From: Bermanella sp047628755
Lineage (GTDB): Bacteria > Pseudomonadota > Gammaproteobacteria > Pseudomonadales > Oceanobacteraceae
NCBI GenBank assembly: GCA_047628755.1
Contig: JBLHVV010000039.1
Location: 1-26,209 of the forward strand
DNA: 26,209 bases
Direction: 5' to 3'
Numbering within the stretch: position 1 is the stretch's first letter; each line of letters starts with the position of its first letter. The position numbers were made by a program, and so were the translations under genes. Below are positions 7,185 to 14,894 of the stretch, in pieces. The notes under the pieces were generated by a model. It searched no databases and was not told the origin of the DNA. It worked only from the letters and a program-made list of their open reading frames with translations.

Positions 7185-8094
7185 CGATTTTCCCTTTGAC
7201 TTTTCGCTCAATTAAATTAACAATCTTTTCGATTTTTATCTGATTAAAATCTAGACCTAGTATTTCTTGCTCGGGAGTAGCAAACGCAGGAATTCCATTT
7301 ACCTCTAATACCAGATAGCATTCGCGTTCGCGGTCATAAATCAGATCAACCCCAGCAATATCGAGTCTAGTTAGCTTTGCAGCACGGATTGCCAGCGCTA
7401 CCACCTCTTCATCGGCGTCTCGTAAAATGACCGAGCCGCCGTTGGTAATATTAGTTTTCCATTGATTGGGTGGTGCTTTACGCATATAAGAGCCGACGAA
7501 TTCTCCGTCTACTATGTCGACCCTTAAGTCTGTATTGTCATGATCTATAAATTTCTCGAGATAAAAATAGTACTTATTTTGACGTTCTAATACTGTTATA
7601 AACTTATCTAAATCCGCTATATTTTCCAACTTTTCAATACCATTACCACCCCATCCATCGATTGGTTTAAACACTGCCTGGCCGCCCCAACTTTTCATTA
7701 TTTCTTTTGCACTTTTTAGATCTTCACGGTGGCACAACTGATATTGAGCTGTTGCTATTCCATGGTGATTAAGAAGATGAGAAGTTTTGAATTTATCTTC
7801 AGTCAAAGCAAAGGCGTCGAAACTATTAACACATGGCACAGAGTAATTAAGCATTTGATATAGGTATTTCTGATAGACAGTTTGCTGCCCCACATTATAA
7901 GAAAAGTAGAGATCTAGATTTTCCATATTCACACCATTACATGTTATATGGCCATTTCCTGCTGTGGCATATTGTAAATATAGTTCATTGAAAACTTGTA
8001 TTTCACGTTCGTTAAGCTGTTCGATAATTTGATGTTGAATAGCCTCGCCACCACCGTTCTGATACATCCACATACCAATCGTATATTCGGTCAC
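7108..8094 (-). CDS. RimK-like ATP-grasp ligase (probable amino acid ligase)
   Basis: A 328-residue protein. GTG 8094 is taken as the start because GGAGG at 8102-8106 sits seven bases upstream; an ATG at 8118 would place that site inside the gene. It has the full ATP-grasp pattern: VFKPIDGWGGNGI with K143 and the glycine loop at 147-152, YLEKF near 178-182, LRVDIV with R191, SYMRKAPPNQWKTN..NGG near 202-220 as in RimK, LysX and MptN, D250 (GVDLIYD), and the metal-binding E264-x-N266 (LEVNGIPAF). Such enzymes activate a carboxylate as acyl-phosphate and join it to an amine, often glutamate to a peptide or cofactor. It is the first gene of the four-gene unit and overlaps the second ATP-grasp gene, so the two ligases are probably co-translated. 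The substrate is unknown; glutamate is suggested by the peptidases downstream. Confidence 0.85.
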   Translation of the reverse strand: MTEYTIGMWMYQNGGGEAIQHQIIEQLNEREIQVFNELYLQYATAGNGHITCNGVNMENLDLYFSYNVGQQTVYQKYLYQMLNYSVPCVNSFDAFALTEDKFKTSHLLNHHGIATAQYQLCHREDLKSAKEIMKSWGGQAVFKPIDGWGGNGIEKLENIADLDKFITVLERQNKYYFYLEKFIDHDNTDLRVDIVDGEFVGSYMRKAPPNQWKTNITNGGSVILRDADEEVVALAIRAAKLTRLDIAGVDLIYDRERECYLVLEVNGIPAFATPEQEILGLDFNQIKIEKIVNLIERKVKGKIDDAQYIKYQTVTPERLKADCVYEVA

Positions 8095-8101
8095 TTTATT
8101 G

Positions 8102-8106
8102 CCTCC
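8102..8106 (-). promoter_or_regulatory. ribosome binding site that sets the RimK-like ligase start
   Basis: GGAGG on the minus strand, seven bases before GTG 8094. It is the strongest Shine-Dalgarno sequence near the start of this operon and argues for the GTG rather than the in-frame ATG at 8118. Confidence 0.75.
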
Positions 8107-8118
8107 AAACAGTTGCAT

Positions 8119-8579
8119 TCAATCCTACAAGCTATAATCCGGTGTACTCAGAAATATAAGATGGCTTAGATGTTTCTGAAACAGGCCTACTCATCATGAA
8201 ATATCTTGCTATCCCGTCACACACCGACAACATACGGAGCTAAAAACACAGTGTCTGTGCGTTACCGTACTGGCCATTGGAATTATTTATATAAGTACTA
8301 TTTTATATTTAAATAAATATATTTTTACTATTGATTTAAAATCTGTTTATTAATCTATTAACAACGAAGTTGAATAGTGTAGTTCTTTATTTAAATTTAT
8401 TACGTTTTTATAAAGTATTTATTTAATTTGTTAAAGAGTAATTATTTTTATTTTATAAATTAAGTAAAATAATAATAACATAACCTTATTTAGGCTAAGT
8501 GAGTGTCGTTTATTTTAGCGTAGTATTGTGTAATGTGGCGTAGCGCACACAGACAGTTATAAAAACATCAGAGGTTAAT
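8119..8579. other. AT-rich divergent intergenic region between ligase operon and Crp/Fnr gene
   Basis: About 460 bases without a credible gene, holding the promoters of two divergent units. A perfect dyad CACAG-TGT-CTGTG lies at 8247-8259. A partly inverted copy of its right arm and the following bases occurs at 8538-8556, close to the regulator start. A smaller palindrome GATTT-A-AAATC is at 8333-8343. AGAGG at 8570-8574 is the ribosome binding site of the regulator. None of the dyads is a clean CRP (TGTGA-N6-TCACA) or FNR (TTGAT-N4-ATCAA) site. Confidence 0.6.
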
Positions 8580-9275
8580 ATGTCAACGCCTAAACAAAAC
8601 TATTTGCTTTCAGCATTACATGAAGAAGCACTCGATCGCATTCTTCCTCATCTCGAATTAGTGGAAATGCCATTAGGCAAAGTGATATTTGAATCAGGCC
8701 AAATAATGAAACATGTATACTTCCCCACAGACTGTATTGTGTCATTATTATATGAACTAGTTAATGGAGAATCAGCAGAAATTGCTGTTGTTGGGCATGA
8801 AGGTCTAGTTGGGATTGCTGTATTTATGGGAGGTGAAAGTACACCTAGTCGTGCAATAGTCCAAAGTGGGGGGTTCGCTTATCGACTTAATGCGGCAAAG
8901 ATTAAACAAGAATTTAATCTTCATGGTGAAACTCTATTTTTAATTCTCCGTTATATCCAGTCACTAATTGCCCAAATGACACAAACGGCTGTGTGTAATC
9001 GCCATCACTCAATACACCAGCAGTTATGCCGGTGGTTATTATTATCTCTTGACCGCCTAAATGGTAATGAACTAATAATGACTCAAGAGCTCATTGCCAA
9101 CATGCTCGGTGTACGTCGTGAAGGTGTTACTGATGCAGCGGGTAAATTACAAAAAATTGGTGCTATCGAATACCGCCGTGGACACATTACCGTGCTAGAT
9201 CGAAAAATGCTCGAAAAACTAAGTTGCGAATGTTACAAGGTAGTAAAAGATGAAACAGATCGACTCATGCCTTAA
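8580..9275 (+). CDS. Crp/Fnr-family transcriptional regulator
   Basis: A 231-residue cytoplasmic DNA-binding protein. ATG 8580 follows GAGG five bases upstream. Residues about 15-125 form a cyclic-nucleotide-binding-like beta-roll (GHEGLVGIAVFMGG at 72-85, then SRAIVQ at 90-95). A long dimer helix spans about 125-160 and a winged helix-turn-helix about 165-208 (MTQELIANMLGVRREGV...). FNR-type N-terminal cysteines are absent, so an iron-sulfur sensor is unlikely. The residues that contact cAMP in E. coli CRP are not clearly conserved, so the ligand is unknown. It is divergent from the ligase/peptidase operon and could regulate it, but no operator was proven. An adenylate cyclase lies 3.5 kb away. 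Confidence 0.85.
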   Translation: MSTPKQNYLLSALHEEALDRILPHLELVEMPLGKVIFESGQIMKHVYFPTDCIVSLLYELVNGESAEIAVVGHEGLVGIAVFMGGESTPSRAIVQSGGFAYRLNAAKIKQEFNLHGETLFLILRYIQSLIAQMTQTAVCNRHHSIHQQLCRWLLLSLDRLNGNELIMTQELIANMLGVRREGVTDAAGKLQKIGAIEYRRGHITVLDRKMLEKLSCECYKVVKDETDRLMP

Positions 9276-9312
9276 AATTGTAAGTATATCTACAGTCCAA
9301 TTTCTTGGAACG

Positions 9313-9495
9313 CTACGGTATTAACAGTCTATTATTGTATTTCGGCTGTCTTTTTTTAGCCACCTTATGATATTTCTCATCTTCATCATCTTCATCGTCT
9401 TGCTGATCCAGCTGGTCTTGCAAGTTTTTTTTATGGTACTTTTCCAACACTTTATATTTTCTTTTCTCTAAATTATTATGGTCTGACATTATCAT
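9313..9495 (-). CDS. small highly charged hypothetical protein
   Basis: A 60-residue reading frame. ATG 9495 has GAGG six bases upstream (9502-9505); ATG 9489 is an alternative and ATG 9507 lies before the ribosome binding site. The protein is almost entirely charged or polar: basic N-terminal half, an acidic run QQDDEDDEDE in the middle, then a basic tail ending in RLLIP. There are no cysteines and no membrane segment. I do not recognise a family. It is convergent with the Crp/Fnr gene and faces away from umuD. The ribosome binding site favours a real gene, but the skewed composition also fits a chance frame in AT-rich DNA. Confidence 0.45.
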   Translation of the reverse strand: MIMSDHNNLEKRKYKVLEKYHKKNLQDQLDQQDDEDDEDEKYHKVAKKRQPKYNNRLLIP

Positions 9496-9729
9496 GATAA
9501 ACCTCAATTAGATGCTTCATCGCTGTGCAATTGCAAACGACTAAGTTTAAAAATGACAGGTTAAACAGTCCTAGTCCGTTCGATGCCGCACACCGATCGC
9601 CTCATAGTCAAATCATACTTATCTACAAGTAGGCAATCCCTGCCCGTTGCGGTGAACACAGAATCCGTTTAACTCGTTTTCAAACATCTATTCCCACCCT
9701 CCTAGCTAAGCCTTAACTATTAGCATACA

Positions 9730-9745
9730 CTGTATATCCATACAG
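9730..9745 (+). promoter_or_regulatory. LexA (SOS) box controlling umuDC
   Basis: CTGTATATCCATACAG is a perfect CTGT-N8-ACAG LexA operator with an AT-rich centre, 14 bases before the umuD start. LexA bound here would cover the promoter, so the pair should be induced by DNA damage. Confidence 0.93.
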
Positions 9746-9759
9746 TATGGTATTTACCA

Positions 9760-10149
9760 ATGAAACTACTCACCGTTTACATCGACTCTGTTCCATGTGG
9801 CTTTCCATCACCTGCTGATGACTATAGCGAAGAGCAGCTAAGCCTAGACGAACACCTAATTAAGCACCCTTCTGCTACCTTTTTGGCCAGAGCATCTGGT
9901 GATTCTATGCAAGGTCGCGGTATTTTTGATAGAGATATGCTGATTATTGATCGAGCCTTAGAACCTGCTCATGAAGATATTGTAGTGGTTGCCATTGATG
10001 GGCAACTGACCTGTAAGTCTATCGATTTACACCGTAAACTCTTATTGGCCGCCAACGCGCTTTACCCACCGATTCAAATCACTGAAGATCAAGATGTGAT
10101 TATTGAAGGGGTAGTTAAGGCGTCTATTCGTTATCATCGAGCGGGCTGA
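9760..10149 (+). CDS. umuD: UmuD, self-cleaving subunit of DNA polymerase V
   Basis: A 129-residue S24-family protein. RecA filaments stimulate self-cleavage to UmuD', which activates the translesion polymerase UmuC. The cleavage pair C13-G14 (VPCGFPSPA), catalytic S49 (GDSMQ) and K86 (TCKSI) correspond to C24-G25, S60 and K97 of E. coli UmuD. The N-terminal arm is about 11 residues shorter than in E. coli, within the family's range. No Shine-Dalgarno sequence precedes the ATG, and the LexA box lies only 14 bases away, so the transcript leader must be very short or absent. Its stop codon overlaps the umuC start (TGATG), indicating translational coupling. Confidence 0.95.
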   Translation: MKLLTVYIDSVPCGFPSPADDYSEEQLSLDEHLIKHPSATFLARASGDSMQGRGIFDRDMLIIDRALEPAHEDIVVVAIDGQLTCKSIDLHRKLLLAANALYPPIQITEDQDVIIEGVVKASIRYHRAG

Positions 10150-11402
10150 TGTTTGCACTCGTTGATTGCAATAGCTGCTATGCAAGCTGTGAGCAAATTT
10201 TTAGGCCCGATCTAAGGGGTAAACCTGTGGTTGTTTTATCAAACAACGACGGCTTTGTGGTGGCCAGATCCAAAGAGGCAAAAGCCTTGGGGATAGAAGA
10301 CTTACAGCCATTCTTTAAAGTGGAGCACCTTCTTAAAAAGCATAACGTGACTATCTTTAGCAGTAACTATCCCTTGTATGGTGATATATCTAATAGAGTC
10401 ATGACGATTCTTAAAAACTATTCTCCAGCAGTTGAAATATATTCAATTGACGAAATGTTTTTAAATTTTGACAGTATGAACTGGGATTTAAATAAATACG
10501 GCCAAGACATTAAAAATCAACTGTGGAAAGAAGTACGAATGCCAGTGGGCGTAGGTATTGCCCCCTCTAAAACTCTAACCAAGCTGGCCAACCGTGCGGC
10601 AAAGAATCTTCCACACTGTAATGGAGTATGCGTATTAGACACGGCTAAAAAATGGGAATGGTTAGAACAAAGAACCCCTATCAATAAAGTATGGGGGATA
10701 GGCTCTAAATTAGCTAAGCGACTTGCCGAGTTTAATATCCATACCGCCTACGACCTTGCGAAGGCTAATCCAAAAATAGTAAGAAGCCGAACTAGTGTGA
10801 ACATAGAACGAACCATAGAAGAACTAAATGGTTTACCGTGCTTTCCACTAGAACAGCAACCTCCAGCAAAAAAACAAATTTATTGCACCCGTTCATTCGG
10901 TAGTAAGTTAACTGAGCTAGAACCTATAAAACAAGCTATTTCGGTATACGCCTGTCGTGCTGCCCAAAAGTTAAGACAGCAAAGCCATCTGGCAATTACT
11001 GTGCATGTGTTTTTGCATACATCGCCTTTCGAGCCACATTATTATTCTAAATCTATGATCGCTAAACTGCCCTACCCAACCGACGACAGCACGCTTATTG
11101 CTCATACAGCACAAGTTTGTATTGAAAAAATGTATCAGCCCAACAGACGATTTATGAAAGCAGGTATCGGTCTTATTGAATTAACAGGAAAGAATCCAAG
11201 ACAGTTGGATTTATTGCATAAAGGACAAAGTGCAAAAAAAGACAAGCTTATGAAAGTATTAGACAAAGTGAATAAAAACTATGGTAGAGGCAGTGTATTT
11301 TTAGGGGCCGAAGGGGTCCAAAAAAAATGGCATATGCGACAAGATTTCACCTCGCCAGCTTACACTACAAGATGGAGTGACTTACCAATAATAACAATCT
11401 AA
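10149..11402 (+). CDS. umuC: UmuC, Y-family translesion DNA polymerase V
   Basis: A 417-residue catalytic subunit, close to the 422 residues of E. coli UmuC, so complete. Catalytic metal ligands are D6 (LVDCNSCYASCE), D101 and E102 (YSIDEMF). The segment FSSNYPLYGDIS near 70-81 is typical, as is the fingers/palm segment GVGIAPSKTLTKLANR at 134-149. A helix-hairpin-helix segment follows (VWGIGSKLAKRL at 181-192). Q352-L-D-L-L356 matches the beta-clamp binding motif (E. coli QLNLF). Together with UmuD' it copies past damaged bases at the cost of mutations. Its ATG shares one base with the umuD stop and has no ribosome binding site of its own. Chromosomal context and the lack of a mobility gene nearby suggest a resident copy rather than a plasmid operon. 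Confidence 0.96.
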   Translation: MFALVDCNSCYASCEQIFRPDLRGKPVVVLSNNDGFVVARSKEAKALGIEDLQPFFKVEHLLKKHNVTIFSSNYPLYGDISNRVMTILKNYSPAVEIYSIDEMFLNFDSMNWDLNKYGQDIKNQLWKEVRMPVGVGIAPSKTLTKLANRAAKNLPHCNGVCVLDTAKKWEWLEQRTPINKVWGIGSKLAKRLAEFNIHTAYDLAKANPKIVRSRTSVNIERTIEELNGLPCFPLEQQPPAKKQIYCTRSFGSKLTELEPIKQAISVYACRAAQKLRQQSHLAITVHVFLHTSPFEPHYYSKSMIAKLPYPTDDSTLIAHTAQVCIEKMYQPNRRFMKAGIGLIELTGKNPRQLDLLHKGQSAKKDKLMKVLDKVNKNYGRGSVFLGAEGVQKKWHMRQDFTSPAYTTRWSDLPIITI

Positions 11403-11407
11403 CTGTT

Positions 11408-11761
11408 TTAAAACGAATATCCCACACCAATCTTAACTTGAAAAAATTGGTTTTCAGGCTCTGTAAAAAACAGAATTACCGTAAATGGTAGTTGATCCAA
11501 GGTCAAATTGGCTAAAAGACATATCAATAAATGAATACCAGTTATATTCAGAGATAATAAATTCGGTAAGCTCAAATAGACGCACTGCGCTGCTCACGAC
11601 AGACTCATCCTGAAATCTAAAAATTGCGAATTCAGAATCTGCTTCGGCATATGCCGCTTTATCGCTCTGAGAAAGTGTAGTTGCTTGTTCTGAATATGAC
11701 TTACCAAAACTTGCCTATTCATTAACACTGTCACTGATAATATTACTTTTAAAAAATTTAT
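11408..11761 (-). pseudogene. decayed small outer-membrane beta-barrel gene
   Basis: Read on the minus strand, an AAGGAAGAG ribosome-binding-like site precedes ATA at 11761, where a start would be expected. It is followed by a signal-peptide-like stretch (NFLKVILSVTVLM). An in-frame shift and TAG (11715-11717) then intervene. The next frame stays open for about 86 codons, with amphipathic, aromatic-rich segments ending near YGNSVFYRA and TGA (11454-11456). The first frame resumes with ENQFFQVKIGVGYSF and TAA (11408-11410). V-K-I-G-V-G-Y-S-F is a classic C-terminal barrel strand with terminal Phe. A lost start codon plus two shifts indicates a pseudogene of roughly 115 residues. I do not recognise the family. 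A sequencing error could explain one shift but hardly all three defects. Confidence 0.6.
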
Positions 11762-12075
11762 TTCTCTTCCTTGTTATTTGTTCCAATTCGCAATACGTTT
11801 CGTTCCAAAAAAAGCGGAAAAACTATCCAGCGGCAATAAATTCAAGTCCGTGTATATACACTTACTAAAACCTATATTGTGTTTACATGGGTATTAAATC
11901 GTAAATAAAACAATTCATTAATTTATATTGCCTCCGATAATGTGCTCAAATTAACAACGATATAATCTCTAGGTTACTTTATAGTGCCTACTTGGTAATA
12001 GATAAGCAAAAACTATAATAGCGTAAAGTATATGCATTCAAACAAGTTGGTTGCGAAGTCACTGTGAATGAAGAC
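11762..12075. other. intergenic region, no gene seen
   Basis: About 310 AT-rich bases between the barrel-protein remnant and the nitroreductase gene. I see no convincing reading frame, terminator or operator; it probably holds the former promoter of the decayed gene. Confidence 0.5.
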
Positions 12076-12633
12076 TCACCCTTCCCAGTGTGAAAATCTA
12101 TTCTGTATATCAGGTTTCTGCACCGCTGGTTTTTTCTCTGGCTCCCCTACGTAGACAAAGCCGACGATCGACCCAGCATCACTTAAACCAAATGCGTCTT
12201 TTACAATTTTTGATTCGGACATATCCCCAGTACGCCAAATAGAACCATATTCTAATGACGATATGGCTATTTGCATGTTCTGAATAGCCGCACCCACGGC
12301 TAAGACTTGCTCTTCTGGCGAAATTTTAACGTTTAAGATAGGTTCACAAACTGCCACAACGATCATGGGTGCTCTTAATGGCATATTTCGGCATTTCATT
12401 AGTTTATCGGCCAATTTAACGCCTGATTCTTTCGCCGCTTTTTCAAATACATACCCAAGCTTGTTTCTGGCGTCGCCCTGCACAATATGAAAATGCCAAG
12501 GCTTTAAACGACCATGATCAGGTGCTCTTAGTGCGCAAGCTAAGATCTCATGTAATTCCTGCTCTGAAGGTGCATTACCCGCTAGTTTTGGGCATGATAC
12601 ACGCTGCTTAATTAAATCTATTATTGTATTCAT
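12076..12633 (-). CDS. ydjA: YdjA-type NAD(P)H nitroreductase
   Basis: A 185-residue FMN-dependent oxidoreductase of the small nitroreductase group; E. coli YdjA has 183 residues. Recognisable segments are RAPDHGRLKPWHF (36-48), APMIVVAV (88-95), the helix with AVGAAIQNMQIA, and SIWRTG (131-136), all placed as in YdjA. Such enzymes bind FMN at a dimer interface and reduce nitro compounds or quinones with NAD(P)H. The natural substrate is unknown. The start ATG 12633 has only a weak ribosome binding site. It is divergent from the adenylate cyclase gene with 137 bases between them and seems to be a single-gene unit. Confidence 0.88.
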   Translation of the reverse strand: MNTIIDLIKQRVSCPKLAGNAPSEQELHEILACALRAPDHGRLKPWHFHIVQGDARNKLGYVFEKAAKESGVKLADKLMKCRNMPLRAPMIVVAVCEPILNVKISPEEQVLAVGAAIQNMQIAISSLEYGSIWRTGDMSESKIVKDAFGLSDAGSIVGFVYVGEPEKKPAVQKPDIQNRFSHWEG

Positions 12634-12770
12634 TAATATCCATGGGTTTCTATCAATCTCAGTCTATAATGTGTTTATAGATGGTCTACACAACAGAACT
12701 TGCACAAAAGTTCAACAATGTATTAAATATGGGTAATAGTGCCTAATTACAAGAATTATCATTTAGATTT

Positions 12771-14153
12771 ATGACTAAATCCAGCCCAAAATCATCATCG
12801 ACTCTCATTTACGAATTTTATTCTCGTAGTGTGGCCTATATCTCGGCTGCCGTAACTTTAATGCTAGGTCATAACCTAGAGCTGTGGAATGGATATTATA
12901 CAGAAGCGCTACTGATATCTGTCTGCCTGCCATTTGTTACTTTATTAATAGGCAAAAAGATTCCACCTCAACACGAGCATCTTAGGCGCCCAACTTCAAT
13001 AGCCGTTGATTCACTGATACTTGGTATTTTTATGGCTTATATGCATTTTGCGATACTGCCCAGTATTCTGTATTTTATTCTTATAAATACAACTGTACTG
13101 GTAATAGGCAGTTCTACTGTATGGTTTGCAAGCGTAATAGCCATTGCTATAGGTGCTTACTTAGGGACTTTATTATTTGGTTTTAACTATGACCCAGAAG
13201 TACCTTTGATTATCAGTGTAGTTGTTGCACTTGGGGCCACTGCTCATTTAGCCGTCAACGCTTATTACTCTGGAAAGCAAACTAAGCAGCTGTCAGTACT
13301 TCATAAAGAAATTCAAAGAAAACAGGTTGAGCAGCAAAACTTATCTAATAAAGTGGCGAAGTATATATCCCCTCAAATTTGGGAACTCATATTTTCGGGC
13401 AATCATGAAGTTAAATTAGAAACTCAACGTAAAAAATTAGTTGTTTTCTTTTCAGATATAAAAGGTTTTACCGCCCTTTCTGAACAGTTAGAGTCAGAGG
13501 CTCTAACTGAACTGTTAAATAATTACTTAACAGAAATGACTAATATTGCAATAAAATACGGCGGCACCATTGATAAATATATTGGTGACGGGATGATGGT
13601 CTTTTTTGGTGATCCGAAAACTCAAGGAGCAAAAAAAGATACATTAGCCTGTGTTGCCATGGCAATTGAAATGAAGAAGCATATGAAGGTCCTAAGACAG
13701 AACTGGCGCGCTCAAGGGGTACAATCTCCACTAGAGATTCGTATGGGTATTAATACGGGCTATTGCACCGTTGGTAACTTCGGCACCGAATCTAGAATGG
13801 ATTACACCATAATTGGTAAAGAAGTGAATATGGCCAGTCGCTTAGAAAGTGCCGCTGATTCTGGTGAGATTTTACTTTCCCATGAGTCTTACGCTCTTAT
13901 CCAAGATAAAATTATTTGTCGTGAAAAAGGCACCATCACTGCAAAGGGCTTTTCAAGACCAGTTCCTGTTTATGAAGCTGTTGATTTCAGGCATAATCTA
14001 GCCGCTAAAACTACATTTGTAGAACATGAACTACCTGGTTTTTCTATGTATATGGATACCAACCGTATCAACAACTATGATCGTGAAAAAATTTCTACTG
14101 CACTTGAAAATGCAGCTAAAAAAATCAAAAGCCAGACAAAAATGCAAGGCTAG
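12771..14153 (+). CDS. membrane class III adenylate cyclase with MASE2-like sensor
   Basis: A 460-residue protein that makes cAMP from ATP. Residues about 20-165 hold some five to six membrane segments with the MASE2-like pattern LRRP...VDS...G..MAYMHFAILPS (71-98), as in Pseudomonas aeruginosa CyaB (similar length). A short coiled linker (170-200) leads to the cyclase domain (about 215-400). Metal-binding D229 (FFSDIKGF) and D273 (YIGDGMM) are present. Purine-specifying K269 and D344 (MDYTIIG) fit ATP rather than GTP, and N353 and R357 (NMASR) stabilise the transition state, so all key residues are intact. The start has no clear ribosome binding site. The next gene begins nine bases after the stop, so the two are probably co-transcribed. 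The MASE2 stimulus is unknown. Confidence 0.92.
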   Translation: MTKSSPKSSSTLIYEFYSRSVAYISAAVTLMLGHNLELWNGYYTEALLISVCLPFVTLLIGKKIPPQHEHLRRPTSIAVDSLILGIFMAYMHFAILPSILYFILINTTVLVIGSSTVWFASVIAIAIGAYLGTLLFGFNYDPEVPLIISVVVALGATAHLAVNAYYSGKQTKQLSVLHKEIQRKQVEQQNLSNKVAKYISPQIWELIFSGNHEVKLETQRKKLVVFFSDIKGFTALSEQLESEALTELLNNYLTEMTNIAIKYGGTIDKYIGDGMMVFFGDPKTQGAKKDTLACVAMAIEMKKHMKVLRQNWRAQGVQSPLEIRMGINTGYCTVGNFGTESRMDYTIIGKEVNMASRLESAADSGEILLSHESYALIQDKIICREKGTITAKGFSRPVPVYEAVDFRHNLAAKTTFVEHELPGFSMYMDTNRINNYDREKISTALENAAKKIKSQTKMQG

Positions 14154-14162
14154 TTAGATAGA

Positions 14163-14795
14163 ATGCCCAACCAAAATCAAAGCAAAACCACCAGGCCAAC
14201 CGTCATATTGTCTATTATGGCTTTGCTTGGACTATGGCTCATAGGTTTACTGGCATTGGCTAGCTGGTATCAAAGCAACTACATACAAACATTTACAAAA
14301 ATCAGCCCAAATTTTTTGAACAGCCAGTATACCGAGACTTGGTTCAAACAACTAAGCACTCTACTTCCAGCAAAAAACACCGCGACTCGTGTCATACAGC
14401 TTTGGAAGCCTGACTGTATTTGCAATCGCTTTGCTCAGCGACATTCATTAAATACAATAAAAACCAGCAAAGATCTCAAAGTTGACCATATCACGCTAAT
14501 ACCAGATGCAACGGCAGAACAAGTAGAAAAATTACAACAACTAAATCCTGACACCAAAGTAATGACACTGCCATCAGACAGCATAAGAAATTGGCCTGCC
14601 AGCCCATCACTATTCGTGGAGTCTGGTTTTGCTAAAGTTCAATATTTTGGCCCACTGGGTTATGGAGCATTCTGTGGGGAGTCATCTTCCAATATAATTG
14701 ACCAGCAGCTAATATATGCCCAAACAGCGGGTAAACCCACCACTCCTTTTTTCAACGTTATCGGCAAAGGCTGTTTTTGCCGATGGTCAAATTGA
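14163..14795 (+). CDS. membrane-anchored thioredoxin-like protein with C-x-C motif
   Basis: A 210-residue protein with one N-terminal membrane helix (about 13-36) after a basic tail, so the rest is probably periplasmic. The body resembles a thioredoxin-fold domain: a strand leading to WKPDCICNRF (C85-x-C87), then a strand/helix pattern. Conserved-looking GPLGYGAFCG (C171) and a tail GKGCFCRW (C204, C206) give five cysteines in all. The pattern fits the DUF6436-type family as I remember it, but this is recall, not a search. A redox or metal-related role in the envelope is likely. It follows the adenylate cyclase gene by nine bases and precedes the HD-GYP gene by 99. Confidence 0.65.
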   Translation: MPNQNQSKTTRPTVILSIMALLGLWLIGLLALASWYQSNYIQTFTKISPNFLNSQYTETWFKQLSTLLPAKNTATRVIQLWKPDCICNRFAQRHSLNTIKTSKDLKVDHITLIPDATAEQVEKLQQLNPDTKVMTLPSDSIRNWPASPSLFVESGFAKVQYFGPLGYGAFCGESSSNIIDQQLIYAQTAGKPTTPFFNVIGKGCFCRWSN

Positions 14796-14894
14796 CTTAG
14801 CAAGCCCATCGTAGTTTTAAAACCTAAAGATATAGCGCTATTTAACCAGCCAAGACTAAATAACTAGACTAAAATAAAACAAACAGCGCTAAAA

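Noticed and set aside
8094..8118. ATG 8118 as the start of the RimK-like ligase
   Set aside because: The only good ribosome binding site (GGAGG) lies downstream of it and serves GTG 8094.
8328..8345. Possible FNR box around TTGATTTAAAATC
   Set aside because: The second half-site does not match ATCAA, and the AT-rich context produces such words by chance.
9530..9660. Possible tRNA or small RNA before umuD (a GTTCGAT word)
   Set aside because: No matching arms or acceptor stem could be paired around it.
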